From the NCBI RefSeq assembly GCF_012275575.1, contig NZ_NPIH01000274.1, positions 84,564 through 148,563 on the forward strand: DNA of 64,000 bases, in the 5' to 3' direction. Below, piece after piece: positions 62,434-64,000 of this stretch (its first letter is position 1; every line of letters begins with the position of its first letter). The stretch comes from Paraburkholderia sp. SG-MS1. GTDB taxonomy: Bacteria > Pseudomonadota > Gammaproteobacteria > Burkholderiales > Burkholderiaceae. The position numbers and the translations under genes were made by a program. A model generated the notes under the pieces. The model was not told where the DNA came from, did no database searches, and saw nothing but the letters and a program-made list of their open reading frames with translations.

Positions 62434-63288
62434 TTACCACGCGACTGCATAGAGATTGCCGAACGCTTTATCGAGCGCGGCGCGCACGGCCGGCGAATGC
62501 TGGTAGATCGAGATGAACTTGCGGATGCGCGGATCATTCGCGCTTTCCGGACGCACGACCCACTGGATCGCGTAGTTCCTGTTTTCGAGGCCGTCGAACA
62601 GCAATGCGCTATTCGGATCGGTGGTGCCCGCGAGCTTGATGAAGCTCGGGTAGCCTTGCGCGAGATCGACGTCGTCGAGCGAACGCGCGAGTTGCGACGC
62701 TTCGAGCTGGACGATTTTCAGATGCTTCGGATTCTCGACGATATCGAGCGTCGTCGCGCGATAGTCGATACCCGGCTTCAGCTTGATGAGGCCGGCGCGT
62801 TGCAGCAGCAACAAACCGCGCCCACCGTTCACGGGATCGTTGGCGATCGCCACCGTCGCGCCGTCCTTCAATTCGTCGAACCGTTTGATCTTCTTCGAAT
62901 ACAGACCGATCTTCATGATCGTGCCTGGCGCGATCGCGACAAAGTTATAGCCACCCTGCTTTTTCGCGTTCTCGAGAAACGGAATGTGCTGGAAGTAGTT
63001 GACGTCGATGTCCTTGTTCGCGAGCGCCGCGTTCGGCGTGTTCCAGTCGGTGAACTCGATGAGCTTCACGTCGAGCCCCTGCTCCTTCGCCTCGCGCACG
63101 GCAATCTTGAGGGCCTCGATTTGGGGACTCGTGGAAGTGCCGATTTTGAGTGTGGGCGCATCGGCGGCAAACGCTAGCGAGGCCGGCAGCGTCAGCGCGC
63201 AAGCGAAAATGAATGCGCCGCTCAGCGCGAGAATCGATGTGTAGGAAACGCGGACAAAACGCCGTACGGCAGACAGGGGAATACGCAT
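62434..63288 (-). CDS. MetQ-type substrate-binding protein
   Basis: The 284-aa product has a signal peptide with cleavage after LAFA near residue 41; there is no lipobox Cys, so it is periplasmic rather than a lipoprotein. Motifs: KIGTSTSPQIEALKIAVREAKEQG, IEFTDWNTPNAALANKDIDVNYFQHIPFLE in parts, LIKLKPGIDYRATTLDIVENP. It belongs to the NLPA/MetQ family and should deliver an organosulfur compound to the MetNI-type transporter. It is the first gene of the cluster in transcription order. Confidence 0.9.
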   Translation of the reverse strand: MRIPLSAVRRFVRVSYTSILALSGAFIFACALTLPASLAFAADAPTLKIGTSTSPQIEALKIAVREAKEQGLDVKLIEFTDWNTPNAALANKDIDVNYFQHIPFLENAKKQGGYNFVAIAPGTIMKIGLYSKKIKRFDELKDGATVAIANDPVNGGRGLLLLQRAGLIKLKPGIDYRATTLDIVENPKHLKIVQLEASQLARSLDDVDLAQGYPSFIKLAGTTDPNSALLFDGLENRNYAIQWVVRPESANDPRIRKFISIYQHSPAVRAALDKAFGNLYAVAW

Positions 63289-63583
63289 GATGAACTCACA
63301 AATTGAGGGGGCGTGGTGTTATCTCGGGGCGGGCCGATCCAACGGCTTGCGTAGAGGCCCGCTCCTGCAGCGCCGACAAACATCGGGCGGCGCAAAGCTG
63401 CAACGTACGGGTTTGACCGCCGCGTGGCGGCGTTCAACGCGCGGATCGATCAGCGCGGACAGCGGAGGGTCGGACAGGTCACCGCCTCTCTCCTGATGAG
63501 GTGCGAATCATCATAGAGGGCGGCAATCGGGTGGTCTACGAACGGATTTTCGAAAGGAAATCGATAAAAACGATTTGGATGAA
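63289..63583. other. intergenic region between MetQ-type gene and efflux gene
   Basis: About 300 nt. The promoter of the leftward organosulfur cluster should lie here, just right of 63288. No clear operator was found, and the open frame at 63287-63496 (+) shows no motif and is not supported. The terminator for the efflux gene begins at 63584. Confidence 0.45.
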
Positions 63584-63621
63584 AAAACGCCGGAGCGCGC
63601 TGTTGCGCGACCCGGCGTTTT
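63584..63621 (-). terminator. intrinsic terminator of the outer-membrane efflux gene
   Basis: AAAACGCCGG pairs with CCGGCGTTTT; an inner GCGCGC/GCGCG arm extends the stem. Read leftward it ends in a TTTTTT run. It lies 29 nt beyond the stop codon at 63651. Confidence 0.82.
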
Positions 63622-63650
63622 CTACGCTGCGGTGCTGAAGAGTCAATCGG

Positions 63651-64000
63651 TTAGCGCTTCGCCACTTGCTCCGGCAAGGCCGAGACCGAGGCCGAAGGTG
63701 AAGCCACAGGCGACGCCGCATCAGAACCCGCAGCCGGCGCAACCGCCCCCACCGCTGTGTCCTGCGCGCTCACCTGCCCCCAACCACCGCCCAGCGCGCG
63801 AATCAGATTCACCGTCGCCACCGCCTGCGTGCCCGACAAATGGCTCGCCTGCAACTGCGAAATCAGCACCTGCCGCTCGCCGTCGATCACATCCAGATAA
63901 CTGACCGCGCCCTCCGTGTACTGTGTGCGCGACAAATGCGCCGCCCGTTGCGAGGCCTGCACCGCGTCGTTCTGCTCACGCATCTGGTCGTCGAGCAGAC
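63651..64000 (-). CDS. outer-membrane efflux protein (NodT/RND type), C-terminal part only
   Basis: About 116 C-terminal residues are in the window; the frame continues beyond 64000. The stretch AAHLSRTQYTEGAVSYLDVIDGERQVLISQLQ and TVNLIRALGGGWG match the second repeat end of TolC/OprM/NodT-type outer-membrane channels, followed by an Ala/Ser/Pro-rich tail. Such proteins form the exit duct of RND or MFP-linked efflux pumps. The pump genes lie beyond the window. Confidence 0.85.
   Translation of the reverse strand, partial: LLDDQMREQNDAVQASQRAAHLSRTQYTEGAVSYLDVIDGERQVLISQLQASHLSGTQAVATVNLIRALGGGWGQVSAQDTAVGAVAPAAGSDAASPVASPSASVSALPEQVAKR

Noticed and set aside
61375-63177. 600-aa plus-strand open frame opposite the monooxygenase and binding-protein genes
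   Set aside because: Shadow; the other strand encodes recognised proteins with good starts.

Overview
The window is high-GC proteobacterial DNA with the dense, accessory-catabolism-rich style of a Burkholderiaceae replicon, most likely Paraburkholderia. The evidence is the protein types and their context: a 3-dehydroshikimate dehydratase fused to an HPPD-like domain, FlhDC, an FrcBCA sugar importer, an SfnB/DszC-type sulfur cluster and a three-subunit D-hydroxyproline dehydrogenase. This is inference from translated sequence; no database search was run. I saw no rRNA, tRNA, CRISPR array, transposase or phage module.

Layout. 1-2.9 kb: a truncated M23 peptidase and small conserved hypotheticals, including a DUF2322 protein. 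2.9-6.3 kb: about 1 kb of gene-poor, partly AT-rich DNA, then a 724-aa lipoprotein of unknown function. 6.3-7.0 kb: an Asp/Glu racemase-superfamily protein. 7.0-14.8 kb: a beta-galactoside locus (ABC ATPase, GH42 beta-galactosidase, binding protein, two permeases) divergent from a LacI-type regulator, with a perfect LacI-type palindrome between them. 15.4-19.6 kb: frcBCA-type sugar importer plus a ROK regulator. 19.6-22.7 kb: a large non-canonical class A penicillin-binding protein. 22.9-25.0 kb: a LysR regulator divergent from L-2-keto-3-deoxyarabonate dehydratase. 25.4-26.8 kb: an ECF sigma/anti-sigma pair. 27.0-28.3 kb: a DAO-family FAD oxidoreductase. 28.4-34.2 kb: a quinate/shikimate catabolic locus (TetR regulator, MFS transporter, shikimate/quinate dehydrogenase, type II dehydroquinase, and divergently 3-dehydroshikimate dehydratase), which should deliver protocatechuate.

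34.5-35.7 kb: three small proteins. 35.7-41.5 kb: a hydroxyproline catabolic locus (AraC/PAS regulator, three-subunit FAD/2Fe-2S dehydrogenase, epimerase, and divergently the pyrroline-4-hydroxy-2-carboxylate deaminase). 41.6-43.9 kb: two orphan OmpR-type regulators flanking about 0.9 kb without a convincing gene; the second has a non-canonical receiver. 44.3-47.3 kb: two MFS transporters. 47.4-50.4 kb: small metabolic proteins (DoxX, VOC, RbsD/FucU, SnoaL-like). 50.7-51.4 kb: a RelE-type toxin/antitoxin pair with a dyad over its promoter. 51.8-54.8 kb: an XRE/MmyB regulator, a GNAT acetyltransferase and a YeeE/YedE-family transporter. 55.3-56.3 kb: flhDC with a long leader. 56.4-57.7 kb: an Nramp metal transporter. 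57.8-63.3 kb: an organosulfur scavenging cluster (DszC-like and NtaA-like monooxygenases plus a MetNIQ-type importer). 63.65 kb to the end: the C-terminus of an outer-membrane efflux protein.

Most loci are self-contained catabolic modules, each with its own transporter and regulator. No clearly new multi-gene system is evident. The most interesting leads are the unknown lipoprotein beside an AT-rich stretch, a REP-like hairpin cluster inside the galactoside operon, a tandem-repeat N-terminus on the shikimate dehydrogenase, the degenerate orphan receiver, an RbsD/FucU frame that is open into an upstream membrane ORF, and repeated GTTACA/TGTAAC motifs ahead of flhDC.
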